From Rhizorhabdus wittichii RW1 (GTDB taxonomy: Bacteria > Pseudomonadota > Alphaproteobacteria > Sphingomonadales > Sphingomonadaceae), in the NCBI GenBank assembly GCA_000016765.1, contig CP000699.1, forward strand, positions 3,063,001 through 3,127,000: a stretch of 64,000 nucleotides of DNA, written 5' to 3'. The notes under the pieces were generated by a model. It had not been told where the DNA came from and made no database searches. It saw only the letters and a list, made by a program, of their open reading frames with translations. Below are positions 16,951 to 28,938 of this stretch, piece after piece. Position numbers and translations under genes: made by a program. Each line of letters opens with the position of its first letter. Positions within the stretch are counted from its first letter, which is position 1.

Positions 16951-19356
16951 ATGACCGACCTCCCCCCACCCCTCGCCGGCTGGTTCGCGGCCAAGGGCTG
17001 GGCGCCGCGCCGTCACCAGATGGCGATGCTCGCCGCCGCCCGCGCCGGGCGGGACGCGCTGCTCGTCGCGCCGACCGGGTCGGGCAAGACGCTCGCCGGC
17101 TTCCTCCCCACGCTGGTCGAACTGGTCGAGGAACCGCGCGAGGGGCTCCACACCCTCTATGTCTCGCCGCTGAAGGCGCTCGCGGTCGACGTCCGCCGCA
17201 ACCTGCTGACCCCGATCGAGGAGATGGGGCTCGACATCCGGGTCGAGACGCGGACGGGCGACACCCCGTCCGACCGCAAGGCGCGGCAGCGGGCGAAGCC
17301 GCCGCAGATATTGCTCACCACCCCCGAATCGCTCAGCCTGCTGCTCTCCTATCCCGACAGCGCGGCGCTGTTCGCGGGGCTCAGGACGGTGGTGATCGAC
17401 GAGGTCCACGCCTTCGCCACCACCAAGCGCGGCGACCTGCTGGCGCTGTCGCTCGCCCGGCTCGGCAGCCTCGCCCCCGATCTGCGCCGGGTCGCGCTGT
17501 CGGCGACGATCGCCGATGTCGACGCCTATCGCGGCTGGCTGTCGGGCGACGGCGACTATGAAGCGGTGGCGCTGGTCGAGGGCGATCCCGGCGCGCCGCC
17601 CCGCATCGACATGCTGATCCCCGAGGGGCGCATCCCCTGGGCCGGCCATTCGGGGCGCTACGCCGCCGAGCAGGTGATGGCCGAGATCGAGACCCACGGC
17701 ACGACGATCATCTTCTGCAACACCCGCAGCCTCGCCGAGCTGATCTTCCAGGACCTGTGGAAGGTCAACGCGATGAGCCTGCCGATCGGCATCCACCACG
17801 GATCGCTGTCGCGCGAGGCCCGGCGCAAGGTCGAGGAGGCGATGGCGGCCGGGCGGCTGCGCGCGCTGGTCGCGACCGCCAGCCTCGACCTCGGCGTCGA
17901 CTGGGGCGACGTCGACCTCGTCATCCAGATGGGCGCGCCCAAGGGCGCCTCGCGCCTGCTCCAGCGGATCGGCCGCGCCAACCACCGGCTCGACGAGCCG
18001 AGCGAGGCGGTGATCGTCCCCGGCAACCGCTTCGAATATCTGGAAGGCCGCGCCGCGCTCGACGCGATCGCGGCGGGCGAGCTCGACAACGAGCCGTTCC
18101 GTCCCGGCAGCATCGACGTGCTCGCCCAGCATGTGCTGGCGATCGCCTGCGCCGGGCCGTTCCGCGCCGAGGAGCTGCTCGCCGAGGTCAACCGCGCCGC
18201 GCCCTATGCGACGCTGACCGCCGCGCGGTTCGACCGGGTGCTCGGCTATATCGCCAATGGCGGCTATGCGCTGAAGGCCTATGACAAATTCCGCCGCCTC
18301 GCCCGCACCCCGGACGGGCAGTGGCGGCTCAGCCACCCCGATTTCGCCGCCCGGCACCGGCTCAACGCCGGGATCATCGTCGAGGCGCCGATGCTCGACG
18401 TGCGCTTCCGCAACGGCCGCAGCCTCGGCAAGGTGGAGGAGGGGTTCGGCACCACCTTGTCGCCGGGCGACTGCTTCTTCTTCATGGGCATGGCGCTCGA
18501 GGTGCAGAAGATCGACCTCACCGACCTGATCGTCCGCGCCACCTCCAAGCCCGCGCGCATCCCCACCTATGGCGGCGCGCGCATGCCGATCTCGACCCAC
18601 CTCGCCGACCGGGTGCGCGCCTATCTCCACGATCCGTCGCAATGGCCGCGCTTCCCCGACGACGTCCGCGAATGGCTGGAGATGCAGGACCGCCGATCGC
18701 GCCTGCCCGCGCCCGACGAGCTGCTGGTCGAGACCTTCCCGCACGAGAAGCGCCATTACATGGTGATCTACAGCTTCGAGGGCTGGAACGCGCACCAGTC
18801 GCTCGGCATGCTGCTGACCCGGCGGATGGAGAGCCAGGGCCTCTCCCCGCTCGGCTTCGTCTCCTCCGACTATGCGCTCGCCTGCTATTCGATCGAGCCG
18901 GTGACCGACCCCGCCAGCCTGTTCTCGCCCGAGATATTGGAGGAGGAGTTCGTCGACTGGGTCGAGGGATCGGCGCTGCTCAAGCGCGCCTTCCGCGAGG
19001 TGGCGGTGATCGGCGGCCTCGTCGAGCGCCAGCATCCCGGCAAGAAGAAGTCGGGCCGGCAGGTCACCTTCTCGACCGACCTGATCTACGACGTGTTGCG
19101 CCGCTACGAGCCCGACCATCTGCTGCTCGACGCCGCCTGGGCCGATGCGCGCGCGAAGATGACTGATGTCGGCCGGCTCGGCGCGCTGATCGAGCGCGCC
19201 GCCGAGCGCATCGTCCATGTCGCCCTCGACCGCGTCTCCCCGCTCGCGGTGCCGGTGCTGGTGCTGATCGGCCGCGAGACGGTGGCCCAGGGCCTTGCCG
19301 ACGACGTGCTGCTGATCGAGGCCGACGCCCTCGCGGCGGAGGCGATGCGGGAATAG
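16951..19356 (+). CDS. Lhr-type (ligase-associated) DEXH-box DNA helicase
   Basis: An 801-residue superfamily 2 helicase of the Lhr-core type, often annotated as ligase-associated DNA damage response helicase. Motif I is APTGSGKT (about 39-46), motif II is DEVH, motif III is SATI, and the C-terminal RecA domain holds IFCNTRSLAEL and QRIGRANHR. A winged-helix and Lhr-specific C-terminal region follow. It probably acts in DNA repair. The usual neighbours of this family (ATP-dependent ligase, exonuclease, PdeM-like phosphoesterase) are not adjacent here. The ATG lies just after the palindromic repeat. Confidence 0.94.
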   Translation: MTDLPPPLAGWFAAKGWAPRRHQMAMLAAARAGRDALLVAPTGSGKTLAGFLPTLVELVEEPREGLHTLYVSPLKALAVDVRRNLLTPIEEMGLDIRVETRTGDTPSDRKARQRAKPPQILLTTPESLSLLLSYPDSAALFAGLRTVVIDEVHAFATTKRGDLLALSLARLGSLAPDLRRVALSATIADVDAYRGWLSGDGDYEAVALVEGDPGAPPRIDMLIPEGRIPWAGHSGRYAAEQVMAEIETHGTTIIFCNTRSLAELIFQDLWKVNAMSLPIGIHHGSLSREARRKVEEAMAAGRLRALVATASLDLGVDWGDVDLVIQMGAPKGASRLLQRIGRANHRLDEPSEAVIVPGNRFEYLEGRAALDAIAAGELDNEPFRPGSIDVLAQHVLAIACAGPFRAEELLAEVNRAAPYATLTAARFDRVLGYIANGGYALKAYDKFRRLARTPDGQWRLSHPDFAARHRLNAGIIVEAPMLDVRFRNGRSLGKVEEGFGTTLSPGDCFFFMGMALEVQKIDLTDLIVRATSKPARIPTYGGARMPISTHLADRVRAYLHDPSQWPRFPDDVREWLEMQDRRSRLPAPDELLVETFPHEKRHYMVIYSFEGWNAHQSLGMLLTRRMESQGLSPLGFVSSDYALACYSIEPVTDPASLFSPEILEEEFVDWVEGSALLKRAFREVAVIGGLVERQHPGKKKSGRQVTFSTDLIYDVLRRYEPDHLLLDAAWADARAKMTDVGRLGALIERAAERIVHVALDRVSPLAVPVLVLIGRETVAQGLADDVLLIEADALAAEAMRE

Positions 19357-19380
19357 TCCCCCTCCCTTGAAAGGGAGGGG
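19357..19380 (+). terminator. C-rich palindrome after the helicase gene
   Basis: CCCCTCCCTT / AAGGGAGGGG with a short central GA lies directly after the helicase stop and 5 nt before the end of the convergent IalB-like gene. It could serve both. It matches the palindromes at 7600 and 13238. Confidence 0.6.
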
Positions 19381-19384
19381 AGAA

Positions 19385-19873
19385 CTAGCGCCGCGCGCAC
19401 CCCAGCGCCGCCGCGTCGATCGCGGTGGCGACGCCCTGGAGCAGATAGCCGTCGGAGCGGTTGCGGCCGTCGTTCGACACCCAGGCGATCCGCATCGAGG
19501 TCGCGCTGCGCATCGCCCCGATGATCGCGGCGTCGGCGCGGGGGTCGGGCGCCCAGGCGTCGACGCTCGCCGCGACCAGCGCGAAGCTGCGGTCGCCGAA
19601 GATCAGCCGGACCGGGCTGTTCGGCCGGCGCGGCTCGCGCAGGCGGAAATGGACCTGGCCGCCGATCTTCTGGCGCGGCCAGATCGCGACCGACGCGAAG
19701 CTGCGCCATTCGCCCGAACCGCGCCGTTCCGGGGTGGCGATCGCGTAGCAGCGGGGCGGCTGCGCATCCCGAAAGGCGCCCCATCCCGAAAAAATTCCGA
19801 GCGGCGTCCGTCCGGGCGGGGCCGCCGAAACGAGCATCGGCAGGGCGAACAACCAGCAAATCCGCGCCTTCAC
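19385..19873 (-). CDS. Secreted IalB-like protein
   Basis: 162 residues with a signal peptide (MKARICWLFALPMLVSAAPP). The mature part resembles the invasion-associated locus B (IalB) family: GWGAFRDAQPPRCYAIATPE and a second Cys near the C-terminus, which could form a disulfide. The function of these small periplasmic/outer-membrane-associated proteins in free-living sphingomonads is unknown. It is divergent from the outer-membrane barrel gene (148 nt between). Confidence 0.72.
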   Translation of the reverse strand: MKARICWLFALPMLVSAAPPGRTPLGIFSGWGAFRDAQPPRCYAIATPERRGSGEWRSFASVAIWPRQKIGGQVHFRLREPRRPNSPVRLIFGDRSFALVAASVDAWAPDPRADAAIIGAMRSATSMRIAWVSNDGRNRSDGYLLQGVATAIDAAALGCARR

Positions 19874-20021
19874 CTGTCAACCCCTTGCCTGTTCGACTGT
19901 AGCAAAAATGCCACAATTTCCGTTGTTTATCTGGCGTTCATGCAACAGGTCGCGCTTTGGTGCACTAGGCCACCCACGTCTCCCGCACCCCAGGGGACGA
20001 AGTTAGAAATGGAGTTATACT

Positions 20022-20588
20022 ATGCGTAGCATCGTTGTCGCCGCCCTCCTCGCGGCCAGCGCAGCCACCCCGGCCCTCGCCCAGGACAACGCGCCGTTCA
20101 CCGGCCCGCGCGTCGAAGGCATCGTCGGGTGGGATCGCGTTTCCAACAACGGGCATGACGACGCCGTGACCTACGGTCTTGGCGCCGGATACGATTTCCA
20201 GATGGGCGGTGCCGTCCTGGGCGTCGAGGCGGAAGCCTCGGATTCGAGCGCCAAGAGCTGCATCGGTTCCGCCACCGCCGCCGATCCGCGGCTCTGCGCC
20301 AAGGCCGGCCGCGACCTCTATGTCGGTGGCCGCGTCGGCACCGTCGTCGGCGGCAAGGCCCTTCTCTATGCCAAGGCAGGCTACACCAACGCGCGCGCCA
20401 AGGCGACGCTCGACGACGGCACCACGGTGCTGCGCGACAGCGGCAACTATGACGGCGTCCGCGTCGGCGCCGGCGTCGAATATGCGCTCGGCACCAACGC
20501 CTATGTGAAGGCCGAGTATCGCTATTCGAACTACGAGCAGGGCTTCTCGCGCAACCAGGTCGTCGGCGGCTTCGGTTTCCGCTTCTGA
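20022..20588 (+). CDS. Outer-membrane beta-barrel protein
   Basis: 188 residues with a clear signal peptide cleaved after ALA (MRSIVVAALLAASAATPALA). The mature chain shows alternating amphipathic strands, glycine/aromatic turns and a terminal Phe (GGFGFRF), which marks BamA-recognised barrels of the OmpA-like/OmpW-sized eight-strand type. The single Cys pair (SCIG, RLCAK) may form a loop disulfide. Own promoter and terminator suggest a single-gene unit. Its function is structural or unknown. Confidence 0.85.
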   Translation: MRSIVVAALLAASAATPALAQDNAPFTGPRVEGIVGWDRVSNNGHDDAVTYGLGAGYDFQMGGAVLGVEAEASDSSAKSCIGSATAADPRLCAKAGRDLYVGGRVGTVVGGKALLYAKAGYTNARAKATLDDGTTVLRDSGNYDGVRVGAGVEYALGTNAYVKAEYRYSNYEQGFSRNQVVGGFGFRF

Positions 20589-20615
20589 TCACCCGTTGTT
20601 CGTTGCGTAGCATGG

Positions 20616-20650
20616 AAGGGCCTGGCGTCACCGCCGGGCCCTTTTCCTTT
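20616..20650 (+). terminator. Intrinsic terminator of the outer-membrane barrel gene
   Basis: GGGCCTGGCG pairs with CGCCGGGCCC (20618-20641) around a TCAC loop, followed by TTTTCCTTT. Confidence 0.9.
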
Positions 20651-20784
20651 GCCCGGAAGCCGGGGAGCGAGTACGCGACGAACGCCCGCGATTTATCCCC
20701 AGCTTTTGACGCTTTGGGCTGGCGGGGCCGCAAAGCCGCGCTATAACCATCCTCCATTTGACATCGGGGATACCGGGGCAGTCT

Positions 20785-21897
20785 ATGAAGGCTACGATCG
20801 AACGCGCGACGCTTCTCAAGAGTCTGGGTCACGTCCAGTCGGTCGTCGAACGGCGCAACACAATCCCGATCCTGTCGAACGTGCTGATCGAGGCGACGGC
20901 CGAGGGCACGCTCCGGCTGATGGCGACCGACCTCGACCTGCAGATCGTCGAGGCCGTCCCCGCCGCGGTCGACCAGCCGGGCGCCACCACCGTGTCGGCG
21001 CACACGCTGTTCGACATCGCCCGCAAGCTGCCCGAGGGGTCGCAGGTCCAGCTCTCGGCCGCCGAGGGCAAGATGCAGGTCGTCGCCGGCCGCGCCCGCT
21101 TCAACCTGCAGACGCTGCCCAAGGACGATTTCCCGATGATCGCCGAGGGCGAGCTGCCGACCCGGTTCGAGCTCCCCGCCGAGACGCTCAAGCAGCTGAT
21201 CGACAAGACCCGCTTCGCGATCTCGACCGAAGAGACCCGCTATTATCTCAACGGCATCTTCTTCCATGTGCAGGACGAAGGCTCGCCGGTGCTGAAGGCC
21301 GCCGCGACCGACGGCCACCGCCTCGCCCGCGTCACCATCGCCCGCCCCGACGGCGCCGAGGGGATGCCCGACATCATCATCCCGCGCAAATGCGTGGGCG
21401 AGCTGCGCAAGCTGCTCGACGAGGTCGACGGTTCGGTCGACATCACCCTGTCGTCGACCAAGATCCGCTTCGGCCTGGGCACCGCGATCCTGACCTCGAA
21501 GCTGATCGACGGCACCTTCCCCGATTACAACCGGGTGATCCCGACCGCGAACGACAAGCTGCTCAAGATCGATCCGAAGAGCTTCATGGAGGGCGTCGAC
21601 CGCGTCGCCACCATCGCCTCGGAAAAGACCCGCGCGGTCAAGATGGCGCTCGACCGCGACAAGATCACCCTGTCGGTGACGAGCCCCGAGAACGGCACCG
21701 CGGCCGAGGAAGTCCCCGGCGACTATGCCGCCACCGGCTTCGAGATCGGCTTCAACGCCCGCTATCTGCTCGACATCCTCGGCCAGATCGACGGCGACAC
21801 GGTCGAGGTCCACCTGGCCGACGCCGCCGCGCCGACGCTGATCCGCGAGAACGACAAGGCGCCCGCGCTCTACGTCCTCATGCCGATGCGGGTCTGA
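20785..21897 (+). CDS. dnaN: DNA polymerase III beta sliding clamp
   Basis: A ring-shaped processivity clamp of the replicative polymerase. It has 370 residues and three clamp domains, with ATDGHRLARV, PDYNRVIPT and the C-terminal VLMPMRV, all of which help form the partner-binding pocket. The ATG at 20785 (MKATIERATLLKSL) is the canonical start; an in-frame ATG nine codons upstream is left out. Upstream are a TATAAC (20742-20747) and a DnaA-box-like TTATCCCCA (20693-20701). dnaA is not adjacent; recF and gyrB follow within 5 kb with other genes between. Confidence 0.97.
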   Translation: MKATIERATLLKSLGHVQSVVERRNTIPILSNVLIEATAEGTLRLMATDLDLQIVEAVPAAVDQPGATTVSAHTLFDIARKLPEGSQVQLSAAEGKMQVVAGRARFNLQTLPKDDFPMIAEGELPTRFELPAETLKQLIDKTRFAISTEETRYYLNGIFFHVQDEGSPVLKAAATDGHRLARVTIARPDGAEGMPDIIIPRKCVGELRKLLDEVDGSVDITLSSTKIRFGLGTAILTSKLIDGTFPDYNRVIPTANDKLLKIDPKSFMEGVDRVATIASEKTRAVKMALDRDKITLSVTSPENGTAAEEVPGDYAATGFEIGFNARYLLDILGQIDGDTVEVHLADAAAPTLIRENDKAPALYVLMPMRV

Positions 21898-21935
21898 CCG
21901 CGACGCGGGGGCGATAGCCGGGGAGGAGGACGCTG

Positions 21936-22892
21936 ATGCCGGTCACGGTCGCGCCCGATCTCCAGGCCATCGTCGACCGCATCGCCGCGGAAATGGCCGG
22001 CCGCGAGGAGCGCGGCAAGGTCGCCGACTATATCCCCGGCCTCGCCCGGGTCGATCCGAAGCATTTCGGCATCGCCGTCGCCACCCATGACGGCCGCATG
22101 TTCGCGGCCGGCGATGCCGACATGGCCTTCTCGATCCAGTCGGTGTCGAAGGTGTTCGCGCTGACCATCGCGCTCGGCAAGGTCGGCGACGCGCTGTGGA
22201 AGCGGGTGGGGCGCGAGCCGTCGGGCAATGCCTTCAACTCGATCGTCCAGCTCGAGGCCGAGCAGGGCATCCCCCGCAACCCCTTCATCAACGCCGGGGC
22301 GATCGTCGTGTCCGACGTGGTCCTCGCCGGCCATGCGCCCAAGGAGGCGATCGGCGAGATATTGCGCTTCGTCCGCGACCTCGCCGGCGACGACGGCATC
22401 GTCGTCGACGACGAGGTGGCGCAGGGCGAGGCCGACACCGGCTTCCGCAACGCCGCGCTCGCCAACTACATGCGCAGCTTCGGCAATATCCTTCATCCGG
22501 TCGATCAGGTGCTGGGGGTCTATTTCCACCAATGCGCGCTGGCGATGAGCTGCCGCCAGCTCGCCCGCGCCGGCCGCTTCCTGATGCACGAGGGGCAGCA
22601 TCCCGACACCGGCTTCAACATCGTCTCGCCGATGCGCGCGCGGCGCATCAACGCGCTGATGATGCTGTGCGGCCATTATGACGGATCGGGCGAGTTCGCC
22701 TTCCGGGTCGGCATTCCCGGCAAGTCGGGGGTGGGCGGCGGCATCCTCTGCGTGGTGCCGGGCATCGCCTCGATCGCGGTCTGGTCCCCCGGCCTCAACG
22801 AGCGCGGCAACTCGACCCTCGGCTCGCTCGCCCTCGAACGCCTCGCCGCCGCGACCGGCTGGTCGGTGTTCAACCAGCGCGAGCCGGGGTGA
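21936..22892 (+). CDS. glsA: Glutaminase
   Basis: A serine-dependent beta-lactamase-fold glutaminase that hydrolyses glutamine to glutamate and ammonia. It has 318 residues, as expected. The catalytic SxxK is in [10 protein letters not shown] (about residues 63-72). The conserved [20 protein letters not shown], and GKSGVGGGI (near 267) are present. It begins 38 nt after dnaN and may be read from the same transcript. A palindromic repeat follows. Confidence 0.96.
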
Positions 22893-22901
22893 CCCAGCCT
22901 C

Positions 22902-22992
22902 CCGTCATCCCGGCGGAGGCCGGGATCTCGGGAGAGAGGAGAAGAGGTAGAGGCAGGAACCTCCCGAGATCCCAGCTTTCGCTGGGATGACG
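22902..22992. repeat. CGTCAT-type intergenic palindromic repeat, paired copies
   Basis: Left unit CGTCATCCCGGCGGAGGCCG with ATCTCGGGAGAG, right unit CTCCCGAGATCCCAGC with GCTGGGATGACG. The two arms are of the two different inner types (GGCGGAGGCC and AGCTTTCGCT), so the pair is a hybrid. Confidence 0.85.
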
Positions 22993-23011
22993 GCGTGTTT
23001 TCGGCCTGCGC

Positions 23012-23401
23012 CTATTTCGTGTAGGGCACGAATTCGCCCAGCCCGCAGGCGCCGTAGGTGATCGGCGAGGTCGGCTCGGCGATCGTCACCAGGTCGTTGC
23101 CGCAGAGCTGGCTGGTGTTGGTATGGGTGATCAGCACCCGGTTGGGGCGGAGCAGCGCGCAGCGGCCGCCGTCGGGCTGGTTGACGTACCAGCGGCGCGA
23201 CGATTCCTTGTAGATGATCGCCGTCTCGTCGACGATCCGGGTCGCCTGGATGCGGCGGAGCTGGACGCAGGACACCGGCGCCCCGGCGGTGCGGCCCGCC
23301 AGTTCCTTCTGCGCCTTTGCGGACAGCGGCTGCGGCGCGTCCGACGCGGCGATCAGCAGCGGCAATGCGAACAGCGGAAGGAGCGAACGGGCTCGGGGCA
23401 T
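23012..23401 (-). CDS. Secreted hypothetical protein
   Basis: 129 residues with a signal peptide (MPRARSLLPLFALPLLIAAS). The mature part has four Cys (SCVQL, RCALL, QLCGN, GACGL) that may form two disulfides, and no recognised domain. It resembles conserved periplasmic proteins of sphingomonads; function is unknown. The ATG at 23401 begins the signal peptide; the reading frame stays open upstream inside gloB's complement, but that extension has no coding character. It is downstream of gloA-gloB on the same strand (35 nt gap), so may share their transcript. Confidence 0.75.
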   Translation of the reverse strand: MPRARSLLPLFALPLLIAASDAPQPLSAKAQKELAGRTAGAPVSCVQLRRIQATRIVDETAIIYKESSRRWYVNQPDGGRCALLRPNRVLITHTNTSQLCGNDLVTIAEPTSPITYGACGLGEFVPYTK

Positions 23402-23436
23402 GGCGACTCTCCTCGATCTTCCGATCATAGACGGAA

Positions 23437-24168
23437 TCACCCGCGGAAAACATCTTTCGCCGCGCGCCGCCGGGCCAGCTCCTCGACGCTGCCCGCGCGC
23501 ATGAACGGGTTGGTCTCGCGTTCGAGGCCGATCGTCGTCGGCACCGTCGCCTCGCCCCGCGCGCGCGCCGCGTCGACCCGCTCCATCCGCGCGCGGATCG
23601 CGCCGTTGCCGGGTTCGGCGGCCAGCGCGTAGCGGCCGTTCGACTGGGTATATTCGTGCGCGCAATAGACGCGGGTCGCATCGGGCAGCGCCGCCAGCCG
23701 ATCCATGTTCGCATGCATCTGCGCGGGCGTGCCCTCGAACAGCCGGCCGCAGCCCATCGCGAACAGCGTGTCGCCGACGAACACCGCCTGCTCGTCGGGC
23801 AGGTGGATGGCGATATGGCCGGCGGTGTGCGCGGGCACCTCCATCACCATTCCCTCGACCGCGCCGATCCGGACGGAATCACCCTCGCGCAGCGGCACGT
23901 CGAGCGAGGGGATCTTCGCCGCCTCGGCCGCGGGCGCGCTCACCCGCGCGCCGGTCGCCGCCTTGATCGCGTCGTTGCCGCCGATATGATCGCCATGCCA
24001 GTGGGTGTTCCAGATCTGGCCGATCGTCCAGCCGCGCCGCTCCGCCTCCGCCAGCACCGGCCCGGCCACCGCCGGATCGACCACGACCGTCTCGCCCGAC
24101 ACCGGCTCGTGCAGCAGCCAGACATAATTGTCGTCGAGCACCGGGATGCGGACGATCTCAACGCTCAT
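23437..24168 (-). CDS. gloB: Hydroxyacylglutathione hydrolase (glyoxalase II)
   Basis: A metallo-beta-lactamase-fold thioesterase that hydrolyses S-lactoylglutathione to lactate and glutathione. It has 243 residues. The dinuclear metal motif [15 protein letters not shown], the bridging Asp in [17 protein letters not shown], and the CAHEYT motif are present, and the C-terminal substrate-binding part ends [12 protein letters not shown]. The ATG at 24168 lies 1 nt after the gloA stop, so glyoxalases I and II form one methylglyoxal-detoxification operon. Confidence 0.96.
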
Positions 24169-24169
24169 C

Positions 24170-24586
24170 TCACCAATGGCCCGTATTCGGCATCGATGCC
24201 CAGGGCTCGGCGGGCGCGAGCCGATCGCCAGCCTGGAGCAGCTCGATCGAGACATTGTCGGGGGTGCGGACGAAGGCCATGTGCCCGTCGCGCGGCGGCC
24301 GGTTGATCGTCACCCCGGCGTCCAGCAATCGCTGGCAGACCGCGTAGATGTCGTCGACCCGATAGGCGAGATGGCCGAAGTTGCGGCCCTCGCCATAGCC
24401 CTTCTCGTCCCAGTTGTGGGTGAGCTCGACCTGGGCCTGCTCGTCGCCCGGGGCGGCGAGGAAGATCAGGCTGAAGCGTCCCGCCGCATTGTCCATGCGA
24501 TCGATCTCGCGCAGGCCGAGCAGCTCGAAGAAGCGGATCGTCTCCTGGGGATCGGACACGCGGATCATGGTGTGGAGATATTTCAT
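24170..24586 (-). CDS. gloA: Lactoylglutathione lyase (glyoxalase I)
   Basis: Converts the methylglyoxal-glutathione hemithioacetal to S-lactoylglutathione. It has 138 residues in a vicinal-oxygen-chelate fold. Metal ligands can be placed at His5 (YLHTMIRV), Glu in VELTHNW, His in FGHLAYRV and Glu in SIELLQ. The sequence is otherwise typical of the Ni-dependent bacterial type. It is the first gene of the gloA-gloB operon and is divergent from recF (117 nt between). Confidence 0.95.
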
Positions 24587-24703
24587 CCGCCCTATCTAGG
24601 ACCCGGCGGCAGCGATGCAAAGAGGCGCGCGGGCTATCTTCCGGTTAGCGACGTTGAGCGCGACGGCTTCCCCTCCGCCCGCAAAATCGCCAATGAGGGG
24701 GCG

Positions 24704-25774
24704 ATGACCGTCGCCCGCCTGATGCTGACCGACTTCCGCAGCTATGCGTCGGCGACGATCGCGGCGGGGCCGGGCTTCGTCGTGCTGACCGGCGAGAACG
24801 GCGCGGGCAAGACCAACATCCTCGAGGCCGTGTCGATGCTCGGGCCCGGCCGCGGCCTGCGCGGCGCGGCGCTGGCGGAGATGGCGCGCGAGGGCGGGGC
24901 AGGCGGCTTCGCGGTCGCGGCCGAGCTGTCGGACGAGGTGCGGCTCGGCACCGGCACCACGCCCGCCGCGCCCGAGCGGCGGCAGGTGCGGATCAACGGC
25001 GCGCCCGCCTCGGCCACCGCGCTCGGCGAATGGCTGTCGCTGCTGTGGCTGACCCCGGCGATGGACCGGCTGTTCACCGAGGGGGCCGAGGGCCGCCGCC
25101 GCTTCCTCGACCGGCTCGTCCTCGCGATCGAGCCCGGCCATGCCCGCCATGTCAGCCGCTACGACGCGGCGATGCGCGCGCGCAACAAGCTGCTCGCCGC
25201 CGAAGGGCCGCCCGACGCCGCCTGGCTCGACGCCTTGGAGGCGCAGCTCGGCCAGCACGGCCAGGCGATCGCCGAGGCGCGCGCACGCACCGTCACCGCG
25301 CTGGCGCTGCGCATCGCCGCCGAGCCCGACGCCCCCTTCGCCCGCGCGGCGCTGGCGATCGAGGGCTGGGTCCCATCGCGCCGACCGCTCGCCGAGGAGC
25401 TGCGCCACGGCCGCGCCCGCGACGTCGCCGCCGGCCGCACCCTATCGGGCCCGCACCGCCAGGACCTCGCCGTGTCGCACGCCGCCAAGCAGCAGCCCGC
25501 CGCCCGCGCATCGACCGGCGAGCAGAAGGCTCTGCTGCTCGGCATCGTCCTCGCCCATGCCGACCTCGTCGCCGAGCGACGCGGCCGGCGGCCAATCCTG
25601 CTGATGGACGAGGTCGCCGCCCATCTCGACCCCGTCCGCCGCGCCGCGCTGTTCGAGCGCCTCGGCCGGAGCGGCGGCCAGATCTGGCTGACCGGCACCG
25701 AACGCGCGCTGTTCGACGGGATCGGAGAGGCGACCTGGCTGGCGGTGCGCGCGGGCCGGGTGGAGGCGGCCTGA
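24704..25774 (+). CDS. recF: DNA replication and repair protein RecF
   Basis: An SMC-like ATPase that helps RecA load on gaps through RecR and RecO. It has 356 residues. Walker A is [10 protein letters not shown] (about 28-37), the signature-like motif is [18 protein letters not shown], and Walker B is [12 protein letters not shown]. The ATG at 24704 follows a GAGGGGG site and starts [14 protein letters not shown], the family N-terminus. The gene is in the dnaN...recF...gyrB order of replication genes, with metabolic genes inserted between. Confidence 0.96.
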
Positions 25775-25802
25775 TGTCGTCCGGGACGACATTCGCCGCC
25801 GG

Positions 25803-26180
25803 TCAGACCCAGCGGCGGGCGAGCAACAGCATCAGCGCGATCATCGCGAGCGACAGGATCAGGCTGGTCGCGACATAGCCGATCGCGGCGAGCGGCTGGC
25901 CGCGTTCCCACAGGGTGGTGATGTCGAGGGTGAAGGTCGACCAGGTGGTGAAGCCGCCGAGGATGCCGGTGGTGAGCAGCAGCCGCAGGTCGTGCCCCGC
26001 GAGCGTGCCGGCGGCGAACAGGCCGACGACGAGGCCCATCAGCGCCGACCCGGCGACGTTGATCGCCAGCGTCCCATAGGGGAAGGCCGGCCCCAGCAGC
26101 CGCAGCGCGACCAGCCCGACGAGGTGGCGGAGCGCCCCGCCCAGGCCCGAACCGATGAAGACGATGAAAGTCGCGCGCAT
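25803..26180 (-). CDS. crcB: Fluoride channel FluC (CrcB)
   Basis: A 125-residue inner-membrane protein with four helices that acts as a dual-topology dimeric fluoride exporter. The family motifs GSGLGGALRH, INVAGSALMG, and GGFTTWSTFTLD (Phe/Thr pore residues) are present. The ATG at 26180 follows a near-perfect AGGAGG at 5 nt. The leader holds a fluoride riboswitch (26209-26275), which fixes the function. The gene is convergent with recF and divergent from gyrB. Confidence 0.96.
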   Translation of the reverse strand: MRATFIVFIGSGLGGALRHLVGLVALRLLGPAFPYGTLAINVAGSALMGLVVGLFAAGTLAGHDLRLLLTTGILGGFTTWSTFTLDITTLWERGQPLAAIGYVATSLILSLAMIALMLLLARRWV

Positions 26181-26208
26181 GAATCCTCCTTCCGGCCACG
26201 GCGGCCGA

Positions 26209-28864
<2,656 letters not shown>

Positions 28865-28865
28865 C

Positions 28866-28937
28866 CTGCCCCCGCCGGAATCTCCCTTCTATTGTCTCGA
28901 TAAAGGCAGGGAGATTCCAGCTTTCGCTGGAATGACG
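28866..28937. repeat. CGTCAT-type palindromic repeat, eroded pair
   Basis: The right unit (CAGCTTTCGCTGGAATGACG) is intact; the left unit has lost its CGTCAT end and begins at GCCGGAATCTCCCTTCT. It lies between convergent gyrB and the DUF3999 gene. Confidence 0.75.
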
Positions 28938-28938
28938 G

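Noticed and set aside
20693-20701. DnaA-box-like TTATCCCCA before dnaN as a second origin
   Set aside because: A lone imperfect box without AT-rich stretch or further boxes; more likely chance or DnaA regulation of dnaN.
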